Shown here: positions 18,010 to 26,608 of the stretch, in pieces
How positions within the stretch are numbered: the first letter of the stretch is position 1
Layout: each line of letters begins with the position of its first letter
NCBI GenBank assembly: GCA_024711325.1
Contig: JANJTC010000005.1
Span: forward strand, 124,001 to 188,000
DNA from: Bacteriovoracaceae bacterium
GTDB lineage: Bacteria > Bdellovibrionota > Bacteriovoracia > Bacteriovoracales > Bacteriovoracaceae
Length of the DNA: 64,000 bases
Reading direction: 5' to 3'
Position numbers and translations under genes: made by a program
The notes under the pieces: model-generated
Told to the model about the DNA's origin: nothing
The model's input: only the letters and a program-made list of their open reading frames with translations
The model's database searches: none

Positions 18010-19920
18010 TTATAAATTGAAAGGAAGCGTAAAATAGAATTTACTACCTTTGTTGATTGCGCTCTCTACCCAAATTCGTCCACCGTGGGCCTCAACAATT
18101 CCTTTTGCGATGGCAAGACCAAGTCCCGTTCCTAGAGATGCTGTTTTCTTTGCTTGCGCAAAGCGATCAAAAATTCTTGGCATCAACTCTGGATCAATCC
18201 CTTGACCATTATCTTCAATACAGAACTGGATGTACTCTGAAACAGGCTTGACCGATAGGCGTATCGTCCCACCTTCCTGTGTAAATTTGATGGCATTCCC
18301 GATAATATTTTGAAAAACACGTTGAATCTGTTCGATGTTTATATAAACATCTGGTAAATCTTCACCAATATCAAGTTCCAATCGGATGTTCTTATTCTTG
18401 GAAAGTGTCTCTTGTGTTTCTATAATTTCCGTAAGTAGCCTTGAAATATTCTGTCTAGACATTCCTTCTTCTATACTGAATTCGCCTTGATCGATTTTGT
18501 GGACGTCCAAGAGATCTTTTATCATATTCAACATAAATTTAACCGATTTTCGAGTTCTCTCGAGGAGAAGTGCACTCTTCTGGTCTATATCTTTTTTCCG
18601 TAGAAGTAGATCGGCCGTGCCCAGGATTACGCTGAGTGGATTTCGCAGATCATGCGAAACAACAGCGAGCATTTCGTCACGCATTCGGGTTGCGTCTTCA
18701 GCAATTTTCCTTGCATGCCTCTCTTTTTCCAGAAAATCTGATTTCTGGCGTTCGCTATTTTTAAGTGCTGTAACATCACTCACGATCACAAAAAAACCTA
18801 CAACTTTACCATCTGATACTTCAGGTAAGTAATGTGCGATGGTGTGCTTTATTCCTCCGTGCGGAAGAGGAATTTCTCTTTCAAAGGTCTGGGCCTTGCC
18901 TTTAAGGACTTCTTTTATATATGGGAGGTTTTTTTCATAGAGCATGGATCCTAATAGTTCTTTAATATGTTTACCCTGAATTTCCTCCGGTGTTTTGTCG
19001 AAATACTCGGAGTACGCTCGGTTGGCGTGAATATTAATGAGCTCTTTACTCCAGTGGCCAATGAGTGCGGGTACTGCATCCAATATCCGGTTAAGATCTT
19101 GTTCTTTCTTTTTAATTTCATCTTGAATCCTCACCAAATCCGACACATCATGAATTATTGCGTAGAAGCCTTGTACTCCATCTGGCGTTTTATCCGGAAT
19201 ATACTGGACCTCTACCGAACGCTCTCCCGCGCTCTGATAAGGAACCTTGCGATTAAACTTCTGTGCCTTTCCCTCCAGTGCCATCTTCATATAAGGGCGA
19301 ACAATCTTAACTGCTCGCTCTCCCAGAATTTCAACGATACTTTTTCCTAAGGTGTATTCTTTCGAAACAGAAAACCATTTCTCGTAGGAGGTATTCACAA
19401 ACTGATAAGTATAATCTTTGTCTATGTAGCTCACAAGTTCAGGAAGAGAATTTAAGGTATGGTGGAGAAAGGACTCACGTTTTTGAATTTCTTTTTGTAA
19501 GACTTCCGTCTTTTCCTGGGCCAGCTTAAAAGAGGTGATATCAACTAAAGTCGCACAGGAATATGGACCTTGAATAGTATCGATAGACTCTGTACTGATG
19601 CATAGCCAGTTGATCATACCATTGACAGTCTTCAATCCCAGAATCTTTTTGCTCTGTTTTTGTATAGAGGCCCTGAGTAAGTTACCTAGGGAGGTAGATT
19701 TTAAATCTTCGTTGATCCATGATATAGGAAGTTCAGAATCTTTCATGCCTTGAATATATTTACCATGAAGATTAAGAACATCCAGCGCAGCCGAATTATG
19801 GTAAATGATTGTTCCAATATCATCCAGAATCAAAATACCTTCTGAAACTGCATTGCACAGAACGGATAGGGGTAATGAAGGTAAGAATTTTTCTGAACGG
19901 AATTCTTGTTCGGTATTCAC
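18010..19920 (-). CDS. Three-PAS sensor histidine kinase
   Basis: The 636-residue protein has no membrane segments. Three PAS domains occupy about residues 20-130, 150-265 and 275-390. The second and third share VxYIPDKTPDGVQGFYAIIHDV and similar PAC endings and look like an internal duplication. HisKA follows with VVSHDLRNPLSVILGTADLLL (His about 425). The HATPase domain has the N box (FQNIIGNAIKFTQ) and G boxes (DNGQGIDPELMPRIF, GTGLGLAIAKGIVEAHGGR). There is no receiver domain and no adjacent regulator. The ligand is unknown. Confidence 0.88.
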   Translation of the reverse strand: MNTEQEFRSEKFLPSLPLSVLCNAVSEGILILDDIGTIIYHNSAALDVLNLHGKYIQGMKDSELPISWINEDLKSTSLGNLLRASIQKQSKKILGLKTVNGMINWLCISTESIDTIQGPYSCATLVDITSFKLAQEKTEVLQKEIQKRESFLHHTLNSLPELVSYIDKDYTYQFVNTSYEKWFSVSKEYTLGKSIVEILGERAVKIVRPYMKMALEGKAQKFNRKVPYQSAGERSVEVQYIPDKTPDGVQGFYAIIHDVSDLVRIQDEIKKKEQDLNRILDAVPALIGHWSKELINIHANRAYSEYFDKTPEEIQGKHIKELLGSMLYEKNLPYIKEVLKGKAQTFEREIPLPHGGIKHTIAHYLPEVSDGKVVGFFVIVSDVTALKNSERQKSDFLEKERHARKIAEDATRMRDEMLAVVSHDLRNPLSVILGTADLLLRKKDIDQKSALLLERTRKSVKFMLNMIKDLLDVHKIDQGEFSIEEGMSRQNISRLLTEIIETQETLSKNKNIRLELDIGEDLPDVYINIEQIQRVFQNIIGNAIKFTQEGGTIRLSVKPVSEYIQFCIEDNGQGIDPELMPRIFDRFAQAKKTASLGTGLGLAIAKGIVEAHGGRIWVESAINKGSKFYFTLPFNL

Positions 19921-20066
19921 GTGTGAATTATACCGAGTTATGGTTTAAGAGTAATCGAAGTCAGAATCTTTTATGAGTAAATTATGGAATAGCGCCATTT
20001 ACTGAAAAAATATAAGATTCACTGTGTCGAGGCGTTAGACGCGATAGAACTATTTTAAGGCAGACT

Positions 20067-20828
20067 ATGAATATTGATCAATATTTAAAAAAGATTAATC
20101 TCAAAGCAAAGAACCCTACACTAGAATTTTTAAATGAGATCATTTCTGCGCATCAAAAAACAATTAGCTTTAATAATCTTTCAGTATACTACCGACCGGG
20201 ACAAATACTCAATTTAAAGGTAGACGCGCTTTATGAAAAAGTCATTCTCCGAGGAGAAGGCGGGTACTGCTTTGAGAACAATAAAGTTATTTATTATTTA
20301 TTAAAAGAATTAGGTTTTAAAGTCGAAGCTAAAGCTGCGCGTGTTCTCTACAATAATCCGGGAGACGTTCCTCGCACCCACCGTATGACAATTGTAACAA
20401 TTGAAGGGGAAAGATATCTCGCTGATGTTGGATTTGGGCGAGATGTTCCAACGCGAGCATTGAAAATTGGAATTCACCAAAACTCAGGCCATCAAGTCAT
20501 CATGAAAGATGATCTCTATCGACTGCAATTACTTAAGAGTGATACCTTGATTGATTTATATTCGTTTGATGATGGCCGCTACCAAGAATCCGACTTTGAC
20601 CTCGGGAATTACTACACGAATACTCACCCTGATTCAAAATTTGTGAAAGATTTAATCGTAACCAGAGTCGAGCACGACCTTATCGAATTTATTAGTGGAA
20701 AGACTTATACCAAAATTGAGAAAGGCGAAAGAGAAGATTCTGAGATTAAAAATCAGAGTGAGTTTCAAATGTATTTAAAGCGGTTTGGAATTGAAGACAG
20801 TTATGACTTTAGTAAGATAATAGCTTAG
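20067..20828 (+). CDS. nat: Arylamine N-acetyltransferase
   Basis: The product is 253 residues with the Cys-His-Asp triad of the NAT family: Cys68 in [11 protein letters not shown], His105 in RTHRM and Asp120 in LADVGFG. The enzyme transfers acetyl from acetyl-CoA to arylamines or hydrazines by a ping-pong mechanism. The natural substrate in this organism is unknown. The stop overlaps the opposite PAP2 remnant by 4 bp. Confidence 0.9.
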   Translation: MNIDQYLKKINLKAKNPTLEFLNEIISAHQKTISFNNLSVYYRPGQILNLKVDALYEKVILRGEGGYCFENNKVIYYLLKELGFKVEAKAARVLYNNPGDVPRTHRMTIVTIEGERYLADVGFGRDVPTRALKIGIHQNSGHQVIMKDDLYRLQLLKSDTLIDLYSFDDGRYQESDFDLGNYYTNTHPDSKFVKDLIVTRVEHDLIEFISGKTYTKIEKGEREDSEIKNQSEFQMYLKRFGIEDSYDFSKIIA

Positions 20829-21043
20829 ACGGATTTGATCTGAGCATGCATTTCGAATCCAGTGGAAACGAGAAGACCCCAGGCAACTCCTCCAGCAAGA
20901 CCCGCCAAAACATCAGTCGGATAATGAACTCCGAGATAAATGCGGGAGATACCTACCATTAATATTATGATTGCACTTCTTTCGAAGATCACGACTGCAG
21001 ACAATCGTGAACCGATACACCACAAAAAATAAATACTCGTCAT
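20825..21043 (-). pseudogene. Truncated PAP2-family phosphatase remnant
   Basis: Only 72 codons remain. They carry the C-terminal PAP2 motif [20 protein letters not shown], but the preceding PSGH and K-x6-RP motifs are absent because the frame begins just downstream of the divergent gene at 21106. The fragment contains one copy of a 24-bp sequence (20974-20997) that recurs beside tRNA-His at 22267-22290, so the truncation is probably due to recombination. It is not expected to be active. Confidence 0.7.
20974..20997 (+). repeat. Outer 24-bp direct repeat, copy 1
   Basis: An exact 24-bp sequence, inside the PAP2 remnant, identical to 22267-22290 in the same orientation. Together the two copies bracket about 1.27 kb holding the SRPBCC and ORF6N genes. 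Confidence 0.9.
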
Positions 21044-21105
21044 CTCAGTAGCATATGACCTTTGTGTCGTGGTATTTTATGGGTGTTTACTTAAGCAAAG
21101 GAATA

Positions 21106-21555
21106 ATGATGAAGAAATTTAGACCTATTGAATTTTCAACATACATCCATAAGACCCGTTCTGATGTTTACCAGTCACTTATTTCTATGGATGGATGGAA
21201 TGGATGCTTTACCACTGGAGCATCTATTGATTTATATAAGAAGACTATTCACTTTCGTTGGAAAGATTTAGGGCCTGAGAAGATCAATGCGGAAACGGTG
21301 GGAACTAACGTGGAATTCGAAGAAAACAAACGAATGAGTTTCTCATGGCACAATGAAAGTTTGCCTGAGCCTACACGAGTAAATTTCGAATTGACCGATA
21401 AGGGTGAAGGTACAATCGTAACAGTTAAAGATGAAGGTTATACTCAAACAGAGAAAGGTGAATTCATGTTTATGGACTGTTCTGCTGGATGGGCCGAATT
21501 TCTTACCTTGTTGAAAATTTATCTTGAAACGGGCTACCGTTATAAAAATTGGTAA
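21106..21555 (+). CDS. AHSA1/SRPBCC-domain protein
   Basis: The product is 149 residues from the ATG at 21106, chosen because an AAGGA sequence lies 3-5 nt upstream; an ATG at 21055 in frame would add 17 unlikely residues. The pattern (IHKTRSDVYQSLISMDGWNGCFTTG ... broken here for length) through FEENKRMSFSWHNE and TVKDEGY to GWAEFLTLLKIYLETG fits the activator-of-Hsp90-ATPase-like START fold. These proteins bind hydrophobic ligands; no specific role can be given. It lies between the outer direct repeats, and its stop codon merges into the inner repeat. Confidence 0.75.
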   Translation: MMKKFRPIEFSTYIHKTRSDVYQSLISMDGWNGCFTTGASIDLYKKTIHFRWKDLGPEKINAETVGTNVEFEENKRMSFSWHNESLPEPTRVNFELTDKGEGTIVTVKDEGYTQTEKGEFMFMDCSAGWAEFLTLLKIYLETGYRYKNW

Positions 21556-21578
21556 TAAAAAAAGCCCTGTGGGTTAAA
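21554..21578 (+). repeat. Inner 25-bp direct repeat, copy 1 (half-terminator)
   Basis: This 25-bp sequence is identical to 22224-22248. Here it is followed by unrelated DNA, so only one arm, the loop and the A-run of the terminator hairpin are present. Confidence 0.9.
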
Positions 21579-21619
21579 TAGTCGTCATATCTAAAATTTT
21601 TCAAGTTATACATTTCAGA

Positions 21620-21638
21620 ATTGAAATTCCCTTTCAAT
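21620..21638 (+). promoter_or_regulatory. Inverted repeat upstream of ORF6N gene
   Basis: A perfect 7-bp inverted repeat ATTGAAA-ttccc-TTTCAAT sits 64 bp before the ORF6N start. It could be an operator for this DNA-binding protein; no other support. Confidence 0.25.
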
Positions 21639-21701
21639 CTTTTCGGATATTCATTTCGTCTGCAGGTCTATATTGCTATGGCATAAACCTTTGGAGGAAA
21701 T

Positions 21702-22214
21702 ATGGAATTCGAATTAAAAACAATTGAGCATATGATTTATTTGATCCGTGGTCAGAAAGTCATGATCGATAGTGATTTGGCGAAACTATATAAAGTTGAA
21801 ACCAAAAGACTCAATGAACAAGTTCGTAGGAATACAGACCGCTTTCCAGAGGATTTTATGTTTCAGCTAAACGCAGAAGAATACGAGTTTTTGAAGTCGC
21901 AAATTGCGACTTCAAAAGATGGCCGAGGTGGAAAACAAAAATTGCCGCTTGTTTTTACCGAGAATGGTGTAGCTATGCTTTCTAGTGTTTTGAATAGCAA
22001 AGAAGCTATTAGAGTGAATATTTCAATCATGAGAATCTTTACTCGGTTAAGGAGCTTTCACATGTTGGAAAAGGATGTGGCAAGAAAAATTGGAGAGATC
22101 AAGAACGATACAAATCGCATGTTCAAAGTTGTTTTTGAACGGCTAGATGATCTTGAGTCTGAAAGACCTGTTTTGCCGCAAAAGAGAAGAAAAATTGGTC
22201 TGAGGGTAAAGTAG
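21702..22214 (+). CDS. ORF6N-domain DNA-binding protein (phage-type)
   Basis: The 170-residue product starts with the ORF6N domain: YLIRGQKVMIDSDLAKLYKV, RLNEQVRRNTDRFPEDFMFQ, LPLVFTENGVAMLSSVLNS. The C-terminal helical tail carries RKIGEIKNDTNRMFKVVFERL and a basic end. ORF6N proteins are common in phages and mobile islands, where they are thought to act as antirepressor-like regulators. A good GGAGG lies 5 nt upstream of the ATG. It is enclosed by 25-bp direct repeats downstream of tRNA-His, consistent with acquisition by integration. Confidence 0.88.
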   Translation: MEFELKTIEHMIYLIRGQKVMIDSDLAKLYKVETKRLNEQVRRNTDRFPEDFMFQLNAEEYEFLKSQIATSKDGRGGKQKLPLVFTENGVAMLSSVLNSKEAIRVNISIMRIFTRLRSFHMLEKDVARKIGEIKNDTNRMFKVVFERLDDLESERPVLPQKRRKIGLRVK

Positions 22215-22223
22215 AGGTCTAGA

Positions 22224-22248
22224 AATAAAAAAAGCCCTGTGGGTTAAA
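22224..22248 (+). repeat. Inner 25-bp direct repeat, copy 2
   Basis: Exact duplicate of 21554-21578, here forming the 3' arm, loop and U-run of the intact tRNA-His terminator when read on the minus strand. Confidence 0.9.
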
Positions 22249-22257
22249 CAGGGCTTT
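22224..22257 (-). terminator. Rho-independent terminator of tRNA-His
   Basis: Read on the minus strand, the 10-bp arms AAAGCCCTGT and ACAGGGCTTT enclose a 7-nt loop and are followed by a run of seven T. It lies about 53 bp downstream of the tRNA-His gene. Confidence 0.8.
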
Positions 22258-22266
22258 AGTATCTTT

Positions 22267-22290
22267 CACTTCTTTCGAAGATCACGACTG
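22267..22290 (+). repeat. Outer 24-bp direct repeat, copy 2
   Basis: Exact duplicate of 20974-20997, 20 bp from the 3' end of tRNA-His and between the tRNA and its terminator. Confidence 0.9.
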
Positions 22291-22310
22291 AATTTATTTT
22301 GAGTAAAAAG

Positions 22311-22387
22311 TGGGGTGACCGATGGGGCTCGAACCCACGACAACCAGAATCACAATCTAGCGCTCTACCAACTGAACTACGGTCACC
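22311..22387 (-). tRNA. tRNA-His (GUG)
   Basis: The gene folds into a standard cloverleaf with acceptor stem GTGACCG/CGGTCAC, anticodon loop TTGTGAT (anticodon GTG), T loop GGTTCGAGCC and an encoded CCA (22313-22311). The 5' base is the extra G(-1), opposite C73, that is diagnostic of histidine tRNA. Its terminator lies downstream at 22224-22257, in a region rearranged by direct repeats. Confidence 0.97.
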
Positions 22388-22446
22388 ATTGATACTCAGT
22401 CAGTGAATTTATAGGACAGGTCATCATTTCGTCAATGAATTCCTGC

Positions 22447-23523
22447 TTAAAAGTAAGATAATGCCGTGCTTAAACGCTCTTCTATCTGCTTGATTACACT
22501 CTTAGGCTCGACTTTTAGGACATTTTCCAGCCAATTGGCCAAATCCAGTGGGAGGGGAGCAATAAACTTCGTTTCCTTGTCCGCGGGATAACTCATCCGC
22601 AAGGCCACGGCATGCAGGGCCTGACGAGGAATCTGCATTTTCTCATGGTCTTCAGCAGTCGCTGTCGAATCTTTAAAGCGCAGAAAAATACTCGAATTAC
22701 CGTTATAGAGTTTATCACCGAGTAAAGGAAAACCATTACAGGCTGCGTGCACGCGGATTTGGTGTTGGCGTCCGGTGATGGGAAATGCCAAAGCGATAAC
22801 ATAATTATCTTTTTCTAGCAGTAATTCAAAATGAGTTTCGGCTTCTTTTCCTTCAAGAGAAGTTTCATCGTAAGAAGTGATCATTCCTTCTGGAATCGCA
22901 TTCTCATTTCGACCCAGACGTTGCTTGGCCGTGAAAGGAAAAGTTTTAGCATCCGGTGTTTTATGGGCGATCAGAAAATAGCATTTGCGAACTTTATCTT
23001 CTTCAAACAACAGACTCATTTTTTGTGAAACCTTAGGATTTTTTCCTAAGAGCAGAAGTCCGGAAGTTTCTTTATCGAGGCGATGCACGGAATGCATGGT
23101 GTGCTTGTAAATGGTTTCATAAAAAACCGTCGCGCAGTAGAAGAGATTTTTACCAGCGGGATGAGTGATCATGAAAGGTGGCTTATTGATCACTAATAAA
23201 TCTTGATCTTCAAACACGATCGAAGGCTCCATATCTCTTGGAACCGGCTCGCCATGCCAAAGCTCTTCGTCAATTAAACCGTCATTATGTGTCGTCACCG
23301 TTACGCGTTCACCAAAATGGACTTTCACGCTGGATTTATGAGGAGGGGTGCGGCCTGAAATGACCACTTCACCTTTTTCAATTTTCTTTTTTAAGAACTG
23401 ACGCGAAAGACCTGGCAGACATGACTGAACGAACTGATCCAGGCGCATATTATCGTGTTCCGTATGAACGGGATAACTCGCAGTATACTTTTCAGTGGTG
23501 AAGGATTTCTCAATTTCGCCCAT
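22447..23523 (-). CDS. RluA-family pseudouridine synthase (copy 1)
   Basis: The product is 358 residues. An S4 RNA-binding domain (MRLDQFVQSCLPGLSRQFL, then EKGEVVISG) precedes the RluA catalytic domain with HSVHRLDKETSGLLLLGKN; Asp150 is the catalytic residue. GRQHQIRVH is also conserved. It isomerises uridines in rRNA or tRNA; the exact site cannot be read from sequence. The start at 23523 is chosen by alignment with the paralog at 25538, which begins in the same way. The two share well over half their residues by eye. Confidence 0.92.
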   Translation of the reverse strand: MGEIEKSFTTEKYTASYPVHTEHDNMRLDQFVQSCLPGLSRQFLKKKIEKGEVVISGRTPPHKSSVKVHFGERVTVTTHNDGLIDEELWHGEPVPRDMEPSIVFEDQDLLVINKPPFMITHPAGKNLFYCATVFYETIYKHTMHSVHRLDKETSGLLLLGKNPKVSQKMSLLFEEDKVRKCYFLIAHKTPDAKTFPFTAKQRLGRNENAIPEGMITSYDETSLEGKEAETHFELLLEKDNYVIALAFPITGRQHQIRVHAACNGFPLLGDKLYNGNSSIFLRFKDSTATAEDHEKMQIPRQALHAVALRMSYPADKETKFIAPLPLDLANWLENVLKVEPKSVIKQIEERLSTALSYF

Positions 23524-23594
23524 GGAGGTTAATAGCACGCTTGTGCACCGCTGTAAATGTTGCACTTTTTTGGGTTGTCTCCGATAATATTAGA

Positions 23595-24197
23595 ATGAAA
23601 TACGCTCTTATTTTTATTCTATTACAAGCAAGTTCCCTCATGGCCTCGGTGATTGGTATCTCCACTCATCCGTTAAATGATGAGGGCCGGGTTTTTTCGG
23701 CCGAAATGACCGGTTATATGAGTCAGCGAAATGAAATGGGTGCGGGCCTTCGCTACACTCAGGAAGTGGATCGTCACCGAATTTTGGATTTTTCAGCTTC
23801 TGGTGGACAAGATTCTCGCGGTCTCACTTTGGGTACCGGAATGGACTTTGAATTATTAAGTGAAGATGTTTCTCAGCCTCGGATTTCCTTAAAGCCCTAC
23901 GTGCAGTATCAGAAATTTGAAGACGAAACTTCCAATTTAATTGGAGCTGCCCCAACCATCAGGAAAGGCTTCAGTGTACATGGGCAGGAATTCTTTCCTT
24001 ACCTGGCCATTCCCAGTGGTATGAAAATTGATAGCACTACGGATGAGTTTGTTTATTATGCCTCTGCGACTTTTGGGATGAGCTTGCCTTTCCCCGGAGC
24101 GAATAATGACAAAGTCCTTCTTTCAGTGGAAGGCAATAAGGACATGGGATCTACATCTGATTATGTTGGATGCTTAGTCTCTTGGGTTTGGAAATAA
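23595..24197 (+). CDS. Exported protein of unknown function
   Basis: This 200-residue protein begins at the ATG at 23595 with a signal peptide (MKYALIFILLQASSLMA). The mature part is rich in short beta strands and looks like a small outer-membrane or secreted barrel (ITRNEMGAGL-type alternation, YASATFGMSLPFPG, final VSWVWK). No family recognised. One base separates it from the HAD gene, with which it is probably cotranscribed. Confidence 0.6.
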   Translation: MKYALIFILLQASSLMASVIGISTHPLNDEGRVFSAEMTGYMSQRNEMGAGLRYTQEVDRHRILDFSASGGQDSRGLTLGTGMDFELLSEDVSQPRISLKPYVQYQKFEDETSNLIGAAPTIRKGFSVHGQEFFPYLAIPSGMKIDSTTDEFVYYASATFGMSLPFPGANNDKVLLSVEGNKDMGSTSDYVGCLVSWVWK

Positions 24198-24198
24198 T

Positions 24199-24912
24199 AT
24201 GATCTTTTTTTCTGACTTTGATGGGACTCTCACGACAAATGGCGAGCTGACTCGCGATTTTTTTGAAATCATTGATTACATTCACAAACACAATCATGAA
24301 CTGGTGATTGTTTCTGGTCGTTCACTTTCATGGGGCCATTTCTTTTTGACTCATTTTCCACTCAAGGCCTGCATTATGGAAGGAGGGGGAGTTGTTCTAC
24401 ATCGTGATGAGCGCGGAGAAATTGTTCAGGAGCCACTGGTGCCAAACGTTGAGCTCGAAAGACTGACGCATTTTACGGGCCAGTTAAAACATCATTTTCC
24501 TCATGTCCCACTCTCGGCGGATAGCTTTGGGCGATTGACCGATCGGGCTATTGAGTTTCATTTAATGGATGAGCAGTGGATCTCGGACGTTATGGTTTAC
24601 ATGGAAAAAGAGAAAATCAATTTTTCTAAATCCAATGTTCATATCAATTTTTGGTGCGGTAATATTTCTAAATATCTGGGAGTAAAACACTTCCTCCATC
24701 ATTATCGTCCGGGACTTACTCAGAAGGATGCCTGGTTTTTTGGAGATGCTCCCAATGATGAAAGTATGTTTGAGCTTTTTCATAACTCAGTTGGTGTAAG
24801 TAATATCGAGCATTGCCTGGACCGCTTGAAGCATAAACCAAGAATTATACTTGAGGGTGAAGAGAATATCGGGCCTAAAGGTGTGCTCAATTATGTGAAG
24901 GGCCTGTGCTAA
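24199..24912 (+). CDS. HAD-superfamily hydrolase (Cof/IIB type)
   Basis: The 237-residue protein begins with the nucleophile motif FFSDFDGTLT (Asp6, Asp8). Motif II is VIVSGRS and motif IV is WFFGDAPNDESMF, giving an intact phosphatase active site. The cap between them and the overall pattern fit class IIB enzymes such as sugar-phosphate or mannosyl-3-phosphoglycerate phosphatases. The substrate is unknown. The downstream gene starts within its last codons. Confidence 0.85.
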   Translation: MIFFSDFDGTLTTNGELTRDFFEIIDYIHKHNHELVIVSGRSLSWGHFFLTHFPLKACIMEGGGVVLHRDERGEIVQEPLVPNVELERLTHFTGQLKHHFPHVPLSADSFGRLTDRAIEFHLMDEQWISDVMVYMEKEKINFSKSNVHINFWCGNISKYLGVKHFLHHYRPGLTQKDAWFFGDAPNDESMFELFHNSVGVSNIEHCLDRLKHKPRIILEGEENIGPKGVLNYVKGLC

Positions 24913-25541
24913 AAAAGCTCGTTTTTGGGGCCTTTTCATTATTTCTTCTTCTAGCATGTTTGACTTTTATCCCGGTCGGTTCAACTGATCCAAATCCCGA
25001 GATGGCGATCTATCTTATTTCCAATGACATTCACACTGACTTTGCTATTCCGGTAAAAAATGAAGTTTTTGACTGGGAAACTTTTCTGGATCCCAATGAT
25101 TATGAAGCTCGTCCTAGTGGCTGGATTGAAATTGGCTGGGGTGACCGCCAGTTTTATTTTGAAATGCCGACTTGGGATAAGTTTACTTTTGCTTTGGCTG
25201 CGGATGCTTTATTTTATCCTGATCCGGCCGTCATCCACGTAAATTATCTGGACGTTCATCCCGAGCAATACTCGAGTGCTCAAAAAATCATGATTTCTCG
25301 CGAGACGTATCGAAAATTAGTCAGTGAACTCACTTCACGCTTTATTAAAAAAGAGGGCAAACCCATTTTACTGCCGGGTAAGGGCTATTCAGGTAGTGAT
25401 AACTTTTATGAAGCTGAAGGATCATATTCCATCTTCCGAACTTGCAATTACTGGACTTCAGAGGTTTTGGCGGAAGTGGGATTAAAGCATCCTCTTTGGT
25501 CGCCCACTAAGTATGGACTCCAGTTTGTCTGGTCAGACTAA
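24906..25541 (+). CDS. DUF2459/TIGR02117-family exported protein
   Basis: The 211-residue product has an N-terminal hydrophobic segment (FGAFSLFLLLACLTFIPVG) that may be an uncleaved anchor or a lipobox (LLLAC). Conserved family features are YLISNDIHTDFAIPV, WIEIGWGDRQFYFE and FRTCNYWTSEVL. The His and Cys suggest an NlpC/P60-like fold, but function is unknown. The start is GTG at 24906, overlapping the HAD gene by 7 bp. The stop overlaps that of the opposite rluA-type gene by 4 bp. Confidence 0.75.
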   Translation: MLKKLVFGAFSLFLLLACLTFIPVGSTDPNPEMAIYLISNDIHTDFAIPVKNEVFDWETFLDPNDYEARPSGWIEIGWGDRQFYFEMPTWDKFTFALAADALFYPDPAVIHVNYLDVHPEQYSSAQKIMISRETYRKLVSELTSRFIKKEGKPILLPGKGYSGSDNFYEAEGSYSIFRTCNYWTSEVLAEVGLKHPLWSPTKYGLQFVWSD

Positions 25542-26608
25542 TCCAAAAATTGATCCACTTTAACTTTTATTAACTTTTCCACATCCTCATGTGGAAGACC
25601 CAGTTTTTTATCTAACCAATCAGAAAGATCACGAGGCAAAGGAGCAATGAAATGATTCATCTTTTCAGTGGGGTAGGCGAGTTTAATCGCTACAGCATGC
25701 AAGGCCTGACGTGGGATTTCCATCTTTTCATGATCAGAATCAGTTGCAGCGTGGTCTTTAAAACGCATGAAAATAGTTGGATCGCCACTGTAGAGTTTAT
25801 CGCCTAACAAGGGATAGCCATGGCAAGAAGCATGGACCCGGATTTGATGCTGGCGACCTGTGAGTGGAAATGCCAGGGCCAGAACATAATTATCTTTTTC
25901 TAAGAGCAATTCAAAATGGGTTTCCGACTCCTTACCCTTCTGGGAATCCTCCGGATAATGGAACATGATTCCACGAGGGATAGCATCCTCTTCACGATCC
26001 ATGCGTTCTTTGGCAGTAAAAGGAAAGGGAGTTGCCTGTTCTTGTTTGCGGGCAATAAAAAAATAACACTTCCGGACTTTGTCATCCTCAAACAAGGCCG
26101 CCACCCTTTGAGAGACCCGGGGATTTTTACCCAGTAACAATATTCCGGTGGTTTCACGATCCAGTCGATGAATGGAATGGATGGTTTTTTTATAAATGGT
26201 TTCAAAGAAGACCGTTGCACAATAAAAGAGATTTTTACCGGCCGGATGGGTGATCATGTAAGGTGGTTTATTGATAACCAAAAGTTCTTGATCTTCAAAA
26301 ATGATGGTGGGTTTTTCAGTCTTAGGTACCACTTCCCCATACCAGAACTCTTCTTCAATCATTCCGTCATTGTGAGTTGTGATGGTGACTTTTTCACCGT
26401 GGTGAACTTTCACACTAGGTTTATGAGGCGGTTTCCTGCCGGAAATGACCACGTCACCTTTTTCAATTTTCTTTTTAAGAAACTGGCGAGAGAGAGTAGG
26501 CATGCACTTTTGAACAAATTGATCGAGGCGTATGCCATCCTGTTCAAGTTGAACAGGATGGGTCACAACATATTTTTCGGTGCTGAAGGATTTTTCTATT
26601 TCACTCAT
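25538..26608 (-). CDS. RluA-family pseudouridine synthase (copy 2)
   Basis: This 356-residue protein is a close paralog of the product of 22447-23523 with the same domain order: S4 domain (IRLDQFVQKCMPTLSRQFL) then catalytic domain with HSIHRLDRETTGILLLGKN (Asp150) and GRQHQIRVH. Both catalytic sites are intact. The pair sits on the same strand, separated by three oppositely oriented genes. Its start overlaps the PrkA stop by 4 bp, indicating that it is the second gene of a prkA operon. Confidence 0.92.
   Translation of the reverse strand: MSEIEKSFSTEKYVVTHPVQLEQDGIRLDQFVQKCMPTLSRQFLKKKIEKGDVVISGRKPPHKPSVKVHHGEKVTITTHNDGMIEEEFWYGEVVPKTEKPTIIFEDQELLVINKPPYMITHPAGKNLFYCATVFFETIYKKTIHSIHRLDRETTGILLLGKNPRVSQRVAALFEDDKVRKCYFFIARKQEQATPFPFTAKERMDREEDAIPRGIMFHYPEDSQKGKESETHFELLLEKDNYVLALAFPLTGRQHQIRVHASCHGYPLLGDKLYSGDPTIFMRFKDHAATDSDHEKMEIPRQALHAVAIKLAYPTEKMNHFIAPLPRDLSDWLDKKLGLPHEDVEKLIKVKVDQFLD

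Larger units (their letters stand above)
20974..22290. mobile_element. Nested small integration footprint downstream of tRNA-His
   Basis: Two nested pairs of exact direct repeats lie here. The outer pair is 24 bp (20974-20997/22267-22290) and the inner pair 25 bp (21554-21578/22224-22248). The inner repeat is half of the tRNA-His terminator, and only the tRNA-proximal copy is intact. Cargo is an SRPBCC-domain gene and a phage-type ORF6N gene. There is no integrase, so these look like remnants or non-autonomous insertions at a tRNA site. Confidence 0.5.

Noticed and set aside
18497..18832. 111-codon plus-strand frame within the three-PAS kinase
   Set aside because: Antisense to the HisKA region; Ser/Arg-rich composition is typical of a shadow frame.
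21055..21105. Upstream ATG extension of the SRPBCC gene
   Set aside because: The internal ATG at 21106 has a placed AAGGA and gives the normal family N-terminus.
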